Origin: Pedobacter xixiisoli
GTDB taxonomy: Bacteria > Bacteroidota > Bacteroidia > Sphingobacteriales > Sphingobacteriaceae
NCBI RefSeq assembly: GCF_900215335.1
Contig: NZ_OCMT01000001.1
Location: 434,001-498,000, forward strand
Reading direction: 5' to 3'
Length of the DNA: 64,000 bases
The notes under the pieces were generated by a model. It made no database searches and was not told where the DNA came from. It was given only the letters and a program-made list of their open reading frames with translations. Of the stretch, positions 49,688 through 58,765 are shown one piece after another (positions within the stretch are counted from its first letter, which is position 1; the number at the start of each line of letters is the position of its first letter). The translations under genes and the position numbers were made by a program.

Positions 49688-51406
49688 ATGATGAAAAAGA
49701 ACATAGCTTTTACCCTCGCATCCTTTGCCTTTGTCGCTCTCATTTCTTTTAATGCATTTAAGAAACCCGTTGATTTAGCAGACCAAATCTATATCAATGG
49801 CAACATCTTAACTGTTGATGCCAACAACTCTGTTGCCGAAGCCGTAGCTATTAAAGGCGGGAAGATTTTGGCGGTGGGTAACAGCGCAACCATCAGCCAA
49901 TTAAAAGGTGCGCAAACCCAAGTCATCGATTTAAAAGGTAAAACGCTTATTCCAGGTTTTATTGATGGACATAGCCACTTCATGAGTTTAGGACGTGGTA
50001 AAACAGCAGATATTTCTCCGCCACCAGTGGGTACGGTAAAAACAATTGCTGATATCGTGACGGTACTTAAAGCTTTTCAAAAAGCAAAGGGGATCAAAGC
50101 TGGCGAGTGGATCAATGCCAGAGGGTACGATGCAGACCAGCTGAAAGAAGGAAGACACCCCACTAAGGAAGATTTAGATGCCGCTTTTCCTGATAATCCA
50201 GTTTCATTGGGGCACACTTCTGGTCACATGTCGGTAGTGAATTCTTATGCGCTTAAAATCTCTGGGGTAAATGGCAATACCAAAGATCCAGAAGGCGGAC
50301 AGATTGTAAAAGGCAAAGACGGACAGCCTACAGGTTTACTTCTAGAAAGAGCTCGTTCGGTACTGAAAACCAGTGGAGATAGAGTAAAACCAACCATAGA
50401 AGAACAATTAGGTTTATTAGATGAGCAGCAGCAATTGTATGCAAGTGAGGGAGTTACTACTGCTCAGGATGGTGCAAGTAGCTTGCCTTCTATCGAGCTT
50501 TTAAAGGAAGCCGCTAAAAGAAAACGCCTTTACATTGATATTGAGGCTTTACCATCGTTTGCCATTTTATCACGTTTAGTTAAAGACGGTAAATATGCTT
50601 TTAATCAGTTTGATAACCATTTGAAGTTAAAAGGTACAAAGATCTTTACCGATGGTTCACCACAGGGAAAGACGGCTTTTTTCACTAAACCGTATCAAGT
50701 AGATGTACCAGGTTGCCATGATAATTGTACCGGTATTCCAACCATCACACAAGAGAAATTAGACGAAGCGGTACATTATTGCTTTGCCAATAATATCCAA
50801 CCTTTTACTCATTGCAATGGCGATGCAGCGATTGATATGTATATCAAGGCGATCAAAAAAGCCAATACCCAATTTGCAGCTAAAAGCAACGCTTTACGTC
50901 CAGTAGTGATCCACTCGCAGTTTGTAAGGCCAGACCAATTGGATGATTACAAAACCTTGGGTCTGATTCCTTCCTTTTTTACCAACCACGCTTTCTTTTG
51001 GGGAGATGTACACGTACGTAACCTAGGCAAAGACAGGGCTTGGTTTTTAAGTCCATTAAAGTCTGCACAAACCAAACAAATCACCTTTACCAATCATACT
51101 GATTTCGGAGTAACGCCAATCAGTCAGCTTTTTTTATGGTGGACTTCCGTGGCTCGTGAGTCTCGTTCAGGTCAAGTGATTGGTCCGGCAGAGCGTTTAA
51201 CCGTTTTAGAAGGTTTAAGAGCTATCACCATCAACGGTGCCTATCAATATGGAGAGGAGAAGGAAAAAGGTTCCATTGAAGTGGGTAAGAAAGCAGATTT
51301 GGTTATCCTTTCAGAAAACCCATTGAACTTTGAAGTAGCAAAAATCAAAGACATCAAGGTATTACAAACCATTAAAGAAGGTAAAACTATCTATCAAAGA
51401 AAATAA
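49688..51406 (+). CDS. exported amidohydrolase (YtcJ-like, Amidohydrolase_3)
   Basis: The 572 residues have a signal-like helix (about 4-24). The metal site includes GFIDGHSHF (about 94-102); later conserved parts are DGSPQGKTAFF, FTHCNGDAAID, VIHSQF and FTNHTDFGVTP. YtcJ-like enzymes are zinc hydrolases of amides, N-acyl or cyclic compounds. The next gene is a close paralog starting in the overlap TAATG. Location after susCD suggests cleavage of an imported substrate in the periplasm. Confidence 0.9.
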   Translation: MMKKNIAFTLASFAFVALISFNAFKKPVDLADQIYINGNILTVDANNSVAEAVAIKGGKILAVGNSATISQLKGAQTQVIDLKGKTLIPGFIDGHSHFMSLGRGKTADISPPPVGTVKTIADIVTVLKAFQKAKGIKAGEWINARGYDADQLKEGRHPTKEDLDAAFPDNPVSLGHTSGHMSVVNSYALKISGVNGNTKDPEGGQIVKGKDGQPTGLLLERARSVLKTSGDRVKPTIEEQLGLLDEQQQLYASEGVTTAQDGASSLPSIELLKEAAKRKRLYIDIEALPSFAILSRLVKDGKYAFNQFDNHLKLKGTKIFTDGSPQGKTAFFTKPYQVDVPGCHDNCTGIPTITQEKLDEAVHYCFANNIQPFTHCNGDAAIDMYIKAIKKANTQFAAKSNALRPVVIHSQFVRPDQLDDYKTLGLIPSFFTNHAFFWGDVHVRNLGKDRAWFLSPLKSAQTKQITFTNHTDFGVTPISQLFLWWTSVARESRSGQVIGPAERLTVLEGLRAITINGAYQYGEEKEKGSIEVGKKADLVILSENPLNFEVAKIKDIKVLQTIKEGKTIYQRK

Positions 51407-53118
51407 TGAAGATCAAATATAACGTTGCAGCCATTGTTGCTGTCCATTTATTAGCAATTACAGCTAAAGCACAAACTGGCACAGCCGATAAAATATGGCA
51501 CAATGCTAAAGTATTGACAGTAAATGCAAGTAATGAAGTTGCCCAAGCGGTAGCAATCAAGGATGGAAAAATATTATCCGTAGGCAGTAATGCCGAAATC
51601 CTAAAACTGAAAGGCAAGCAGACTGATGTAGTCGATTTAAAAGGTAAAACTTTAAGTCCAGGTTTTGTAGACGGACATAGTCATTTTTTAGGCTTAGGGC
51701 AAAATGACTTGGCCAATGTAGCAGCGCCGCCCATGGGTAAAGTGAGTAGCATTAAACAGTTGGTAGATGAAATTGTAAGGTTTGCTGCCGACCGTAAAAT
51801 CAAAAAAGGTGACTGGGTAACTGCTTATGGCTACGACCAAGACCAGCTAACCGATAAAAGACATCCCACTAAAGAAGATTTAGACGGTGTTTTTCCAGAA
51901 AACCCAGTGGTAGTGGCACATATTTCTGGACACATGTTAGTAGCTAATTCTGCTGCCTTAAAGTTAGCAGGCATTGATGCGGCAACCAAAGATCCAGACG
52001 GTGGCGTTATTATCAGAAAGACAGGAAGTACAGAGCCAGCAGGTTTGCTGCAAGAACATGCGCAAGGGCTAGTACTATTGCAATTAGGTAAAATCAAGCC
52101 CACTTTACAACAACAGTTGGATAGAGTAAATGCACAACAAAAACTATATGCGAGCCATGGTTTAACTACTGCACAAGATGGTTTTACTGATAAAGCAACG
52201 CTTGATTTATTAAAGGAAGCTGCCAAACGCAAACAATTGTATTTGGATGTGGTAAGTTTAGCTTCTTATCGAATCTTGGATGAAGTACTGGCAGACACGC
52301 TGAATTATCAGTTCAAACGTTACTACGATCGCCTAAAAATAGATGGCATTAAATTATCGGCAGATGGATCGCCACAAGGCAAAACAGCTTTCTTTACTAA
52401 GCCTTATTTGACTTTAGTGCCAGGCTGTTCAGATCATTGTACTGGTGTACCAACTATTAGTACTCATATTTTCGACGAGGTGGTACTGAAAACTTTTAAA
52501 AACAATATTCATTTGTACACTCATTGCAATGGCGATGGTGCTATCGATTTATACATTGCTGCGGTAAAAAATGCCAATCAGCAATTAGGTAAAAGCAGTG
52601 TGGGGCGCAGAACGGTAGTCATCCATTCGCAGTTTGTACGCCAAGATCAGTTGGATGAGTACAAGAAATTGGATTTATTGCCATCCTTCTTTACCAACCA
52701 TGCTTTCTTTTGGGGCGATATACATCAAACAAACTTAGGTAAAGAAAGAGCATTTGGTTTAAGTCCATTGCGTTCAGCGATAAACAAAGGCATTGTATTT
52801 ACTAATCATACCGATTATCCGGTAACACCAATTGATCAGTTATTCTTGTTGTGGAGTGCTGTTAACCGACTTTCTCGCAGTGGCGAAACCATCGGCGAAG
52901 CGGAAAAAATCAGCCCTGCTGAAGCTTTAAGAGCGATAACGATCAATGGTGCTTATCAGTACGGAGAAGAAAAATTTAAGGGGTCTATCGAAAAAGGAAA
53001 ATTAGCGGATTTGGTTGTGCTATCCGACAATCCCTTAACGGTCGATCCCCTTAAAATTAAAGACATTATCGTATTAGAAACATTTAAAGAAGGCAAGCGC
53101 ATTTATAAGAAAGAATAA
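51406..53118 (+). CDS. exported amidohydrolase (YtcJ-like), tandem paralog
   Basis: The 570 residues are colinear with the preceding amidohydrolase over their whole length (GFVDGHSHF at about 86-94, DGSPQGKTAFFTKPY, YTHCNGDGAID, VIHSQFVRQDQLDEYK, FTNHTDYPVTP). A signal peptide ends AKAQ at about 23. Divergence is large, so the duplication is old and the two enzymes may have different substrate preference. It precedes the LLM monooxygenase gene by 3 bases. Confidence 0.9.
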   Translation: MKIKYNVAAIVAVHLLAITAKAQTGTADKIWHNAKVLTVNASNEVAQAVAIKDGKILSVGSNAEILKLKGKQTDVVDLKGKTLSPGFVDGHSHFLGLGQNDLANVAAPPMGKVSSIKQLVDEIVRFAADRKIKKGDWVTAYGYDQDQLTDKRHPTKEDLDGVFPENPVVVAHISGHMLVANSAALKLAGIDAATKDPDGGVIIRKTGSTEPAGLLQEHAQGLVLLQLGKIKPTLQQQLDRVNAQQKLYASHGLTTAQDGFTDKATLDLLKEAAKRKQLYLDVVSLASYRILDEVLADTLNYQFKRYYDRLKIDGIKLSADGSPQGKTAFFTKPYLTLVPGCSDHCTGVPTISTHIFDEVVLKTFKNNIHLYTHCNGDGAIDLYIAAVKNANQQLGKSSVGRRTVVIHSQFVRQDQLDEYKKLDLLPSFFTNHAFFWGDIHQTNLGKERAFGLSPLRSAINKGIVFTNHTDYPVTPIDQLFLLWSAVNRLSRSGETIGEAEKISPAEALRAITINGAYQYGEEKFKGSIEKGKLADLVVLSDNPLTVDPLKIKDIIVLETFKEGKRIYKKE

Positions 53119-53121
53119 AAC

Positions 53122-54285
53122 ATGTTAAATCAAATCACAACCGTACCCATCAAAACCACTCAACGCGTAGCAGAAATATCTTGGTTTAACGACATTATTG
53201 GCGGCGATACCGAATATTTAGGCGTATTGGATGGCCAACGAAGAAGCAGTTTCGAGCATTGTAAAGATATCACGCTAACGGCAGATCGTTTGGGTTACAG
53301 CAAAATATTACTGCCAACGGCTTACACTGTCGGACAAGAGGTGCTCACTTTCGCTTCGGGAGTAGCACCTTTTACCAAAAATATCAACTTAATTACTGCC
53401 ATTAGAACTGGCGAATACCATCCACCGATGTTGGCAAGATCGTTAGCAGGCTTGGACCACATGCTACAAGGAAGGCTCACCATCAATATCATCAATTCTG
53501 ATTTGCCAGGCACAAGGGAGGATCCAGAATTAAGGTACTTGCGTTGCGCAGAAAACATAGAGATTTTGAAGCAAGCTTGGACACAAGAAGAAATTGACTT
53601 CAAAGGTGAACTGTATCAATTTAAAATGGCTGCCGACCCTGTAAAGCCTTACCAACAAAACGGAGGTCCGCTGTTGTATTTCGGTGGAACTTCTGAAGGG
53701 GCGAGAGAAATTTGCGCAAAGTACTGCGATACTTTCTTAATGTGGCCAGAAACGGAAGAAGCCATGTATGAAACCATGAAAGACATGAGCCAACGTGCCG
53801 CAAAATATGGTAGAAAGATAGACTTTGGTTTACGGGTTCATGTAATTGTGAGAGAAACCGAGGATGCAGCTAAAGCACAAGCGAAAAAACTATTGAGCCA
53901 TTTTAACGAACAGCGAGCCGCCGAAATTAGAGCAAGGGGAGAAGATTCACGTTCTTTAGGTGTAATTAGGCAAGATGAAATGCGTAAGCATGCCGATGCA
54001 GAAGGTTTTATAGAACCTCATTTATGGACTACCATTGGTAAAGTTTTCTCTGGCTGTGGTGGTGGTTTGGTAGGTGATCCAGATCAAATCATCAATAAGC
54101 TTAACCGATACATGGACATGGGCATCCGTGCTTTTATCTTTTCGGGTTTTCCGCTGATAGAAGAATCGGAAGTTTTTGCTAAGCATATCCTTAGTCAAGT
54201 ACCTAATGCTTCCTTATCAGAGTTACACGGACGAATTCCCAAAAAACCACCCATTACACCATTAACTACAGCATCTTTAAAATAA
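53122..54285 (+). CDS. LLM-class flavin monooxygenase, SsuD (alkanesulfonate)-like
   Basis: The 387 residues of the bacterial luciferase-like fold include LITAIRTGEYHPPMLARSLAG, RLTINIINSD, LYFGGTSEGAREI, and the C-terminal GLVGDPDQIINKLNRYMDMGIRAF-type segment with FSGFPLIEE (landmarks only), closely following the SsuD/SfnG pattern. Such enzymes use FMNH2 and oxygen to cleave C-S bonds of sulfonates. It has no signal peptide. No SsuE-like reductase or ABC transporter is nearby; uptake would depend on SusCD and the APC permease. Confidence 0.88.
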   Translation: MLNQITTVPIKTTQRVAEISWFNDIIGGDTEYLGVLDGQRRSSFEHCKDITLTADRLGYSKILLPTAYTVGQEVLTFASGVAPFTKNINLITAIRTGEYHPPMLARSLAGLDHMLQGRLTINIINSDLPGTREDPELRYLRCAENIEILKQAWTQEEIDFKGELYQFKMAADPVKPYQQNGGPLLYFGGTSEGAREICAKYCDTFLMWPETEEAMYETMKDMSQRAAKYGRKIDFGLRVHVIVRETEDAAKAQAKKLLSHFNEQRAAEIRARGEDSRSLGVIRQDEMRKHADAEGFIEPHLWTTIGKVFSGCGGGLVGDPDQIINKLNRYMDMGIRAFIFSGFPLIEESEVFAKHILSQVPNASLSELHGRIPKKPPITPLTTASLK

Positions 54286-54289
54286 CCTA

Positions 54290-55714
54290 ATGGAATTACA
54301 ACAAGAAGAAAACGGTAAGCAGTTTAAACGAGAGCTGAACCTTTTAGATGCTACACTTTTGGTAGTGGGCAGTATGGTAGGCTCAGGTATTTTTATTGTA
54401 AGTGCCGATATTGCCCGTCATACAGGTTCTGCTGGTTGGCTAATTTTGGTTTGGATTATTGGAGGTTTTATGACGTTGACTGCGGCTTTAAGTTATGGTG
54501 AATTGAGTGGGATGTATCCAAAAGCTGGCGGACAGTACGTTTACTTGAAAGAGTCATACAATCCACTAACTGCTTTTTTGTATGGTTGGAGTTTGTTTGC
54601 GGTCATCCAAACTGGAACTATTGCTGCAGTTGGTGTATCATTCTATAAATTCTTGGCTTATTTTATCCCTAGCGTTAGCGAAGATTTAGTGTTGTTTAGT
54701 ATCGGGAGTTTTAAAGTCTCCCCAGCCCAGGTGTTGGCCATTGGGCTTATTTTTATCCTCACTTATATCAATACCAAAGGTGTAAAAGGAGGTAAATGGA
54801 TTCAGCTAATTTTCACCTTGACCAAAATAGCCAGTATTGCGGGACTAATCATTTTCGGTTTTGTGTTCTTTAAATCTGATGTGGTGAGTATCAACTGGAG
54901 TGACGCATTTTCATTCAAGAAAATTTTACCTGACGGCTCTTTTTTAAGTTACGAAAACTTGCCAGCTTTTGGCGGCGCTTTGGCTTCGGCTTTGGTAGGT
55001 GCCATTATGAGTTACGAAGCGTGGAATAACGTGACTTTTGTAGCGGGAGAAATTAATAACCCTAAAAAGAACATTGGCTTAAGCTTACTTTTAGGTACTT
55101 TGCTCGTGACGTTAATTTATGTGCTGCTCAACCTCATGTTTACCATGGTTTTGCCTTTAACCGAAATTGCAACTACAGAAAAAGATAGGGTAGGCATTGC
55201 GGCTTCACAAGCTATTTTTGGCGCCAACGGCACAATTATCATCGCTTTACTAATTATGGTGGCTACTTTTGGTTGCAATAATGGATTGATTTTGGCAGGT
55301 GCAAGGGTATACTACAGCATGGCCAAAGATGGCTTATTCTTCAAGAAAACAGCAAAGCTGAACAAGCATGCCGTACCAGAGTTTGCTTTGTGGATTCAAT
55401 TTGTGATGGCTTCCATTCTTTGTTTAAGTGGGAAATACGGCGATTTATTAGATATGATTACGTTCATCGCGGTATTATTTTACGTACTTACCATCTTTGG
55501 TATTTACATTTTAAGAGTTAAAAAGCCAGACGTAGAAAGACCTTACAAGGCTATCGGTTATCCAGTATTACCTGCAATTTACATTGTGTTGGGGTTAAGT
55601 TTCTGTATTTTGTTGATCATTTATAAACCTTATTTCACTTGGCCTGGCCTAATTATTACTTTGATAGGCATACCATTATATTATTGGAATAAAAGGACTA
55701 CAGTAGCGGAATAG
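54290..55714 (+). CDS. APC family amino acid permease
   Basis: The 474 residues have 12 predicted helices and the amino acid-polyamine-organocation signature LLVVGSMVGSGIFIVSADI in helix 1 (about 21-39) and SYEAWNNVTFVAGEINNPKKN (about 242-262). It transports an amino acid or similar compound across the inner membrane, probably the product released by the amidohydrolases. Last gene of the susC operon, 4 bases after the monooxygenase gene. Confidence 0.92.
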   Translation: MELQQEENGKQFKRELNLLDATLLVVGSMVGSGIFIVSADIARHTGSAGWLILVWIIGGFMTLTAALSYGELSGMYPKAGGQYVYLKESYNPLTAFLYGWSLFAVIQTGTIAAVGVSFYKFLAYFIPSVSEDLVLFSIGSFKVSPAQVLAIGLIFILTYINTKGVKGGKWIQLIFTLTKIASIAGLIIFGFVFFKSDVVSINWSDAFSFKKILPDGSFLSYENLPAFGGALASALVGAIMSYEAWNNVTFVAGEINNPKKNIGLSLLLGTLLVTLIYVLLNLMFTMVLPLTEIATTEKDRVGIAASQAIFGANGTIIIALLIMVATFGCNNGLILAGARVYYSMAKDGLFFKKTAKLNKHAVPEFALWIQFVMASILCLSGKYGDLLDMITFIAVLFYVLTIFGIYILRVKKPDVERPYKAIGYPVLPAIYIVLGLSFCILLIIYKPYFTWPGLIITLIGIPLYYWNKRTTVAE

Positions 55715-55855
55715 AACTTAGATAATACTGATAGTTTAAAACTAAAACTTGCAAAGTCCAAAACCTCCAGTTATCTTGGGTAAATAAAATTTATCGCTGA
55801 ACTCGGTATATGGTTGTACCGAGTTCAGATTTTGTTTTCTTAAGGTATTACCATT

Positions 55856-56752
55856 ATGAAACGTCAAATTCTAGTTGCCCTACTTTTACTGCTAAGTGTA
55901 AGCAGCTATTCACAGTCGGCAAATGATCAGCTTTTGTTAAGACTTCAAGCTATCTCAAGTAATGGAACCGATTTTTATAATATAGATGGGATAGAAATAA
56001 GCAACTTCGCCGTCTCCACAACGTTCTCTAAGAAAACAATTGCGAAGAAATTTAAGCTTTACCATATTAAAGAGGCTGAACTGCTGCACTCCGATTCTAC
56101 TATTCAGCAACCGAATTATTATGTGGAAAAAAACGTAGAAATTGCACCGAACATTATTCAGCATGCTACCTACTATTTTGTAGAGACGTCAAACGGAGTG
56201 AACGGTATTGCTTTCTCTGCTATCAACAAAAGAGACAAGGCTTTAGAAAAGGAACTGCTACCTTTAATTCTCAACAATCAGATTCCTCGGTCTCAGTATG
56301 AAAAATTAACGGTAGATAGCATCGATTTTGCTGGTCGTAAAATGAAGTTAGGACGAAGTTGCAGATGGATGGGCGTAGCAAATATGCAATGTCCATCAGA
56401 TGGGCAGATGAATTGGAGTATCCATGCTACGCTTGAAGATGCTAAGCTGACTACAGAAAATCAGTTTCAGGTTATACAATCTAAGAAACAAGGGAAGGTA
56501 ATAGCTGAAGAACAAGTTGATGTACTCTTCGAGGGCACTGAGGTAAAAGCAAAAAGAGTAGTTTATGATTTTAAGGGCGTAACGTCGTTGTTGGTGGGCA
56601 TGAGTGGTGGTAAAACATTGACCATTTATTTTGTAGCTGCGCCAGTACGACAAAATTTCGTGAGTTGCGTGATGAGCTTTTGGAACAACGACGAGATTAA
56701 TCCAAGCGGCTTGCCAATATTATTGGAACAAGTAATGGAATTGAAGAAATAG
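55856..56752 (+). CDS. hypothetical exported protein
   Basis: The 298 residues start with a signal peptide (MKRQILVALLLLLSVSSYSQ). The mature part has alternating strands and a conserved-looking GRSCRWMGVANMQCPSDGQMNWS segment (about 166-188, quoted for position) with two cysteines. No family is recognised. It precedes a lipoprotein gene by 51 bases and follows the permease gene with a gap of 140 bases that shows only a weak GAACTCGGTA/TACCGAGTTC hairpin (about 55798-55826). Confidence 0.7.
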   Translation: MKRQILVALLLLLSVSSYSQSANDQLLLRLQAISSNGTDFYNIDGIEISNFAVSTTFSKKTIAKKFKLYHIKEAELLHSDSTIQQPNYYVEKNVEIAPNIIQHATYYFVETSNGVNGIAFSAINKRDKALEKELLPLILNNQIPRSQYEKLTVDSIDFAGRKMKLGRSCRWMGVANMQCPSDGQMNWSIHATLEDAKLTTENQFQVIQSKKQGKVIAEEQVDVLFEGTEVKAKRVVYDFKGVTSLLVGMSGGKTLTIYFVAAPVRQNFVSCVMSFWNNDEINPSGLPILLEQVMELKK

Positions 56753-56803
56753 TAGATATCTCAACGATCCAAACTTTATTGATAGCTAGACTGTTTTTTA
56801 GCT

Positions 56804-57334
56804 ATGAACCCATCATCAAAACTTAGGATAGTCCTTTTCATAACCTTAAACGTTTTGTTATTTTCCTGCCAAAATAAAAAGGCAATGGAATTTAAGCATG
56901 CGCTGGATGTGCAGGAACGCAAGGTTACTCACATGCTGATAGGTAAAAATGCTTCAGAATCTCGTAAGCTGGAATATTTAATTGACGATGACTTTGATAA
57001 AGCGCTTTTAGTGGTGGATGAACAAGCTAAGGAATTTGATAAAGTGCTAGATACCGTGAAAGGGCTAAATACAGATGGATTAGCTATGGGAATTGAATTG
57101 AAGAAATCGAAAGTTGATTATTATGAAAGCTTAAGGAATCTCCATTTGTACGCCAAAAAGGAAATCACACAGCAGAAGCTTATTCGGCAAACTAAGGATA
57201 ATGAACGAGATAGTGCGCAGAATGATTTCCTTAAACTATTAAAAACAAAACAAACACTCTATGATAAAGTCTTTCAAGCAGATGAAAAGCTTTATCAAAC
57301 CCTAGCAGAGTTTGATAAAGCCAATGGATTGTAG
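56804..57334 (+). CDS. hypothetical lipoprotein, helical
   Basis: The 176 residues have a lipoprotein signal (cysteine in VLLFSCQNKK, about 22). The mature part is almost entirely helical, with heptad-like stretches (FKHALDVQERKVTHMLIGKN ... ITQQKLIRQTKDNERDSAQN), so it may form a coiled-coil in the envelope. No family is recognised. Confidence 0.65.
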   Translation: MNPSSKLRIVLFITLNVLLFSCQNKKAMEFKHALDVQERKVTHMLIGKNASESRKLEYLIDDDFDKALLVVDEQAKEFDKVLDTVKGLNTDGLAMGIELKKSKVDYYESLRNLHLYAKKEITQQKLIRQTKDNERDSAQNDFLKLLKTKQTLYDKVFQADEKLYQTLAEFDKANGL

Positions 57335-57377
57335 CACTCTAATCTTTCAGAATAGTTGTAATGCCCCTATTTTTATC

Positions 57378-57402
57378 GTCATTCCCGCGTAGGCGGGATT
57401 TG
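57378..57402. repeat. CATTCCCGC palindrome
   Basis: Hairpin ATTCCCGC-GTA-GGCGGGAT between convergent genes, related to 21764-21786. Confidence 0.6.
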
Positions 57403-57443
57403 TATTCTTTGATAACCAAAGCATTATTAAGATGCAATCATAA

Positions 57444-58328
57444 TTAACCATTAATAATTATAGCCTTCTTCCTCGTTGCCATCACCGTTTGCAAAATCAC
57501 AGATAGCATCACCAAGCCCAATCCGTAAAAGAAAGAACTATTGACTTCCCTTCCTTCGTTAAAAAACAAGAAAGCGAGAATAATGGCGTAGATGGGTTCT
57601 AGGTTAAAGGTAAGGTTGAGCGTGAAAGCCGCTATCTTTTTCAGTATTTCGGCAACCATCACATACAAACCAACGGTACAAAATAATGCTAACACAAATA
57701 AGTAACCAGCATCGCTCCAGTTAGGCAATAATGTATTTACCGGAAAGTAATATAAGTACAAAGGTAGCAGCGCTCCCAAACCAATGGTGCCACCCAGCAT
57801 TTGATAGTAATTGATTTGAATGCTATGATAGGTCTGCACCAAGCGCTCGTTGTAAATGGTATAAAGTGCCGCAAAGGCAGATGAAATTACACCTAATGCA
57901 ATACCCAGTTGGTAAGAAGCATCAAAGTGGAAAATCAAACTAATGCCGGTTAAGGTAAGTAAGCTCAGTAAAAGTTGCGAAGGATTGAACCGTTTTTTGT
58001 TGATAATCGGTTCGAATATTGCCGTGAAGAAACTTGTAAGGCAGTAGCAAACCACCCCAATAGAAATATTTGCATACTTGATGCTGCCGTAAAAGAAAAC
58101 CCAGTGAATGGTAATCAGCATGCCAATTTTGGCGATATCAAACTTCTCTTTTAAATTATTTAAAGGTTTTATTTTCGATGCTTTTAAAATGATGAAGAGA
58201 ATTATGGTAGAGAACAATACTCGGTACCAAGTTAAAAGTCCTTCGTTTAAAGTGATAAGTTTACCAAAAACACCTGTAAAGCCAGCTAATACTACTGCAA
58301 TATGCAGCATGATATATGATTTTTTCAT
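57444..58328 (-). CDS. EamA family (DMT) transporter
   Basis: The start at 58328 (MKKSYIMLHIAVVLAGFTG) removes six extra residues of the longer frame. The 294 residues form ten helices in two EamA repeats, the second after about residue 145. Members export amino acids or metabolites such as cysteine pathway products; the substrate here is unknown. On the other side of a 437-base gap lies the divergent MarR-GNAT gene. Confidence 0.9.
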   Translation of the reverse strand: MKKSYIMLHIAVVLAGFTGVFGKLITLNEGLLTWYRVLFSTIILFIILKASKIKPLNNLKEKFDIAKIGMLITIHWVFFYGSIKYANISIGVVCYCLTSFFTAIFEPIINKKRFNPSQLLLSLLTLTGISLIFHFDASYQLGIALGVISSAFAALYTIYNERLVQTYHSIQINYYQMLGGTIGLGALLPLYLYYFPVNTLLPNWSDAGYLFVLALFCTVGLYVMVAEILKKIAAFTLNLTFNLEPIYAIILAFLFFNEGREVNSSFFYGLGLVMLSVILQTVMATRKKAIIING

Positions 58329-58506
58329 AAAAATTGTACTTCCCAAAATTGGGATAATTAGAGATTAATAATTCTTTGATATAGACTAGTCTTGATAGGA
58401 GAATTTATCTCAAATCTTAAAGCTAATCCCGTAATTTTTTAAGGATTATTAAGGCGCTGGAGGCGAAATACAATTTCTTACGTTCATGCTAATTTTTGTA
58501 TACGAA

Positions 58507-58548
58507 CAAATATAGTATAAATGCTAATATCTACTACTAAAATGGTAG
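58507..58548 (-). promoter_or_regulatory. EamA gene promoter box and CTACTAAAATGGTAG palindrome
   Basis: On the minus strand a TATATTTG box (58507-58514) lies 179 bases before the EamA start. The 15-base palindrome at 58534-58548 covers the expected upstream element. It resembles the site before susC (44644-44658). Confidence 0.4.
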
Positions 58549-58625
58549 ATGATTTAAAAGACAAATTCAAGCTGTTAATTAGATTGATTTAAATATTAAC
58601 CTAGATTCATTGACTATATTTCTTG

Positions 58626-58651
58626 AGATAAAATTAGTATATATTTTATCT
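58626..58651. promoter_or_regulatory. AGATAAAAT/ATTTTATCT inverted repeat
   Basis: Perfect 9-base arms separated by 8 bases, between the divergent EamA and MarR-GNAT genes. A plausible regulator binding site. Confidence 0.4.
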
Positions 58652-58703
58652 TGCTGATCTTTATTGGTTTATGATATGTTTTTTAGATATTTTGGAAGTT
58701 TGA

Positions 58704-58748
58704 TTTGCAAATAAGATAATAGTAGCTACATTTGCATAACTAGTTATG
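58704..58748 (+). promoter_or_regulatory. MarR-GNAT promoter and operator
   Basis: TTTG (58704-58707), 19 bases, TACATTTG (58727-58734): exact consensus spacing. Directly after it, CATAACTAGTTATG (58735-58748) is a perfect 14-base palindrome over the start site, as expected of an autoregulatory MarR operator. Confidence 0.7.
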
Positions 58749-58765
58749 TAATTAATTATATAGAT

